NCBI GenBank assembly: GCA_029262855.1
Contig: JAJCYP010000085.1
Coordinates: 1-64,000 of the forward strand
Reading direction: 5' to 3'
DNA: 64,000 nucleotides
Source: Bacteroidota bacterium
Lineage (GTDB): Bacteria; Bacteroidota; Rhodothermia; Rhodothermales; UBA10348
The notes under the pieces are model-generated. The model was not told where the DNA came from. It searched no databases and saw only the letters and a list, made by a program, of their open reading frames with translations. Below are positions 62,271 to 64,000 of the stretch, in pieces. The stretch's first letter is position 1, and every line of letters begins with the position of its first letter. The translations under genes and the position numbers were made by a program.

Positions 62271-63190
62271 CCCGGAAGGACAGTCCTGATACGGTCCAGT
62301 TCAGACGGGGAGATCGACAATTCCAGAACCTGATGCGAAGGCGCGGCCGTCAGGTGAACCCGCATTCGGCGTGCCGTCTCCGGGGTGTACATGACAGCGT
62401 CCGCCTGGCGAACAAGTGAGCCCAGACGCGGGTCTGCCTCTTCCATGACGGCTGCGATGATCTGTCCGCCGAACCCGGCATCGCTACGAAGGCGCCCGCT
62501 CAAGGCCGGAATGGCATCGGAGTAGCGAACTACGAGAAGCAGGGTCTCGTAGTCGAACAGGCGCGTTGCCACCTCAATGGCCGCTGCGGGCAACTGGGTT
62601 CGGACGCCAACCACGTCGGTTCGGGGCAGTTGTTCGTGCACAGAGCGGGCGATCGGGAAAGGTGCCACGGCGTAGTCGGCGTCCTGATGGGCCTCCAGCA
62701 TCGATAGCGGCACGGCGTCCACTGTCAGCCCCAGATACTCGGCCAGTCGTTGGGCGCCGCTCTCGGCGAACTCGGTGAACGAGGCGACAAAGATGACCTT
62801 GGCCTCCTCGGCCTCCCGATCCAACTGGGACAGCCGCTCCTGCAGGAGATACTCCATCTCCGATTCGTCCAATCCGAGTGCCACCAGGGCTTCCACGGTT
62901 CTTGCGACGATGTCGGCCCCCTGTTCCAGCCGGTCGTGCCGATCTGCTGGGCGGTACTCCAGGACCGTGAAACCAGCGCCCCTGCGCGACGAGGCAAGAT
63001 CAGCATGGACCAGTGACTGATAGGCCTTTCGTACCGTATGAAACGATATGCCGAGCTGCTGGGCCACGGATCGGGTCGACGGGAGCCGCTCGCCCGCCGC
63101 GTAGTGCCCCGTGGCGATAAGGAACCGCAACTTCTCGAACAGCTGTTCGGAAACCGGGGTGGAAGAGGTGCTGTCGAATTCCAGCTTCAC
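62267..63190 (-). CDS. GntR-family regulator with an unrecognised C-terminal domain
   Basis: A 307-residue regulator. The N-terminal winged HTH is GntR: TPVSEQLFEKLRFLIATGHY, then LPSTRSVAQQLGISFHTVRKAYQSL (residues about 10-70). The C-terminal 200 residues are not a UTRA or aminotransferase domain that I recognise; FVASFTEFAESGAQRLAEYL and DYAVAPFPIARSVHEQL suggest a binding-protein-like fold. The GTG start at 63190 overlaps the upstream stop (GTGA). Confidence 0.85.
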   Translation of the reverse strand: MKLEFDSTSSTPVSEQLFEKLRFLIATGHYAAGERLPSTRSVAQQLGISFHTVRKAYQSLVHADLASSRRGAGFTVLEYRPADRHDRLEQGADIVARTVEALVALGLDESEMEYLLQERLSQLDREAEEAKVIFVASFTEFAESGAQRLAEYLGLTVDAVPLSMLEAHQDADYAVAPFPIARSVHEQLPRTDVVGVRTQLPAAAIEVATRLFDYETLLLVVRYSDAIPALSGRLRSDAGFGGQIIAAVMEEADPRLGSLVRQADAVMYTPETARRMRVHLTAAPSHQVLELSISPSELDRIRTVLPG

Positions 63191-63693
63191 GAGCTCAGTC
63201 CGGACTGGACCCGTTCGATAAAGGCGTCGGAGGCTGTCTGTAGTATTTCCTCCATGCGAGCGAGGTTTGGCCAGTCCGCACTCAGCAGGTGCCTGGAATC
63301 GTGGCCCAGAGTCACCACAAGGCCGGAGGATTCGCGGCGCACATCCAGCAGGGAGACCCAGTCCTCGTTCTGACGCGCGGCAACCTGCCAGGCACTGCGA
63401 ATCCGCACGGCCTCTCCGCGGATGACGACTTCCGCGACCCGTCGCCGGAGCTGAAAGACCGTCCACCCGGAAGCGACGATCATGCCCAGTGGAAAGCCCA
63501 GCGTCAGAAAGCGCAACGGATCGCGGCCCGTCAGCATGTAGGTCAGGGCCCCCAGCATCACGGGAAGCATGCATGCAGCCAGCGGCCGAACGATCTCAGA
63601 TCCGAACAAGACCGCCGGCGAGCGGTGTCCGGGGTGCAGTATGCTTTTGTGAACCTGCTCCTGGACCGGGTGTGATATCGCCCCGGAGTCCAT
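63187..63693 (-). CDS. small membrane protein with a C-terminal soluble domain, unknown function
   Basis: A 168-residue protein with two predicted membrane helices (LAACMLPVMLGALTYML and LTLGFPLGMIVASGWTVF) followed by a soluble 90-residue tail with a PH-like strand pattern (EVVIRGEAVRIRSAW, then NEDWVSLLDVRRESSGLVVT). The ATG at 63693 is preferred because it lies 4 bases after the upstream stop and gives MDSGAISHPVQ. It may be translationally coupled to the GntR gene, so the two may act together. Confidence 0.65.
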   Translation of the reverse strand: MDSGAISHPVQEQVHKSILHPGHRSPAVLFGSEIVRPLAACMLPVMLGALTYMLTGRDPLRFLTLGFPLGMIVASGWTVFQLRRRVAEVVIRGEAVRIRSAWQVAARQNEDWVSLLDVRRESSGLVVTLGHDSRHLLSADWPNLARMEEILQTASDAFIERVQSGLSS

Positions 63694-63697
63694 GCGC

Positions 63698-64000
63698 TCA
63701 GTCGATGGCGGCGTAGGCACGTGGCAGCGGAATGTCCGCAACGGTGACCAGTCCTGGTCTGGCGTCTACCACCAGTGGCGCGGCGTTGACGAGGGCTGCG
63801 ACGGTGGCTGTGTCTCCGAAAATGCCTCCGCGAATCGCCAGATCAATCGGGGGATCGCCCACGACGGTCACAGCATCAACGGGGTCTTCGGCGCCGACGA
63901 ACATTTTGAGGTCGAGGGATACCACCTGGCGCGCGCCGACGAAGCCTTCGGCAGCGTGATGAATACCCGCCACCTGACCGGCCTCCACCGTCAGGTAGGG
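63698..64000 (-). CDS. dihydrodipicolinate-reductase-like (DapB-family) oxidoreductase, partial
   Basis: The C-terminal 100 residues of a gene that continues beyond the window. VEAGQVAGIHHAAEGF, AEDPVDAVTVVGDPPIDLAI and GGIFGDTATVAALVNAAPLV match the C-terminal domain of the DapB-like group that includes 2,4-diaminopentanoate dehydrogenase. The N-terminal Rossmann domain is missing, so function is a family-level call only. Its stop is 4 bases before the next gene's start. Confidence 0.7.
   Translation of the reverse strand, partial: PYLTVEAGQVAGIHHAAEGFVGARQVVSLDLKMFVGAEDPVDAVTVVGDPPIDLAIRGGIFGDTATVAALVNAAPLVVDARPGLVTVADIPLPRAYAAID

Overview
The window is gene-dense chromosomal DNA of high GC content from a bacterium. 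It has about 54 protein genes, no rRNA or tRNA that I can see, no insertion sequence and no CRISPR array. The gene set suggests a Rhodothermota/Bacteroidota-like aerobic marine or halophilic heterotroph. The pointers are a carboxypeptidase-regulatory-like envelope protein, a secreted protein of the Bacteroidota type often misnamed 'septum formation inhibitor Maf', large secreted M1 and S9 peptidases, a choice-of-anchor-B protein, a 7TM-HD phosphodiesterase, a RodZ-like protein and weak Shine-Dalgarno signals. Gemmatimonadota cannot be excluded. The taxonomic call is inference.

Layout. 1-3.4 kb: a YbdG-type mechanosensitive channel cut by the window edge, a RibD/DHFR-fold reductase, and a tripartite hipB-hipS-hipT toxin-antitoxin operon. 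3.7-15.2 kb: an FAD amine oxidase, a secreted M1 peptidase, lipoproteins and small membrane proteins, a double VOC protein, an APC transporter fused to EIIA-like and RCK_C-like domains, and a lipoprotein amidase. 15.2-25.6 kb: an S9 peptidase, a second APC transporter, a protein with an SRA-like signature, a DUF819 membrane protein, a small HTH-like protein, a quinoprotein dehydrogenase with an embedded cytochrome c, and a serine beta-lactamase-fold hydrolase. 25.7-29.5 kb: a RimB-like protease, RimK and an AstE-like deacylase in tight linkage, followed by xylose isomerase. 29.5-36.3 kb: a dihydroorotate-dehydrogenase-like flavoprotein coupled to NifJ, then a DEAD-box helicase.

36.4-47.1 kb is the centrepiece, a nearly complete purine catabolic locus. 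GuaD (plus strand) faces a minus-strand operon coding, in transcription order, for a PuuD-like membrane urate oxidase, XdhA, XdhB, XdhC, allantoinase, allantoicase, UraD, a DUF6986 (CitE/HpcH-like) protein and UraH. Together these would take guanine to xanthine, urate, 5-hydroxyisourate, OHCU, allantoin, allantoate and ureidoglycolate. Two points stand out. The PuuD-like protein ends after its membrane domain with no cytochrome c domain, and the operon has a DUF6986 protein where a ureidoglycolate or glyoxylate enzyme would be expected.

47.1-64 kb: a carboxypeptidase-regulatory-like protein, an alkaline-phosphatase-superfamily enzyme, a LysR regulator divergent from an EamA transporter with two clear LysR-type boxes between them, a choice-of-anchor-B protein ending at a strong terminator, and a PIG-L deacetylase. 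A tight plus-strand run follows (RodZ-like, ligA, Na+/solute symporter, 7TM-HD phosphodiesterase). It is faced by a minus-strand operon (DapB-like reductase, small membrane protein, GntR regulator) that runs off the window.
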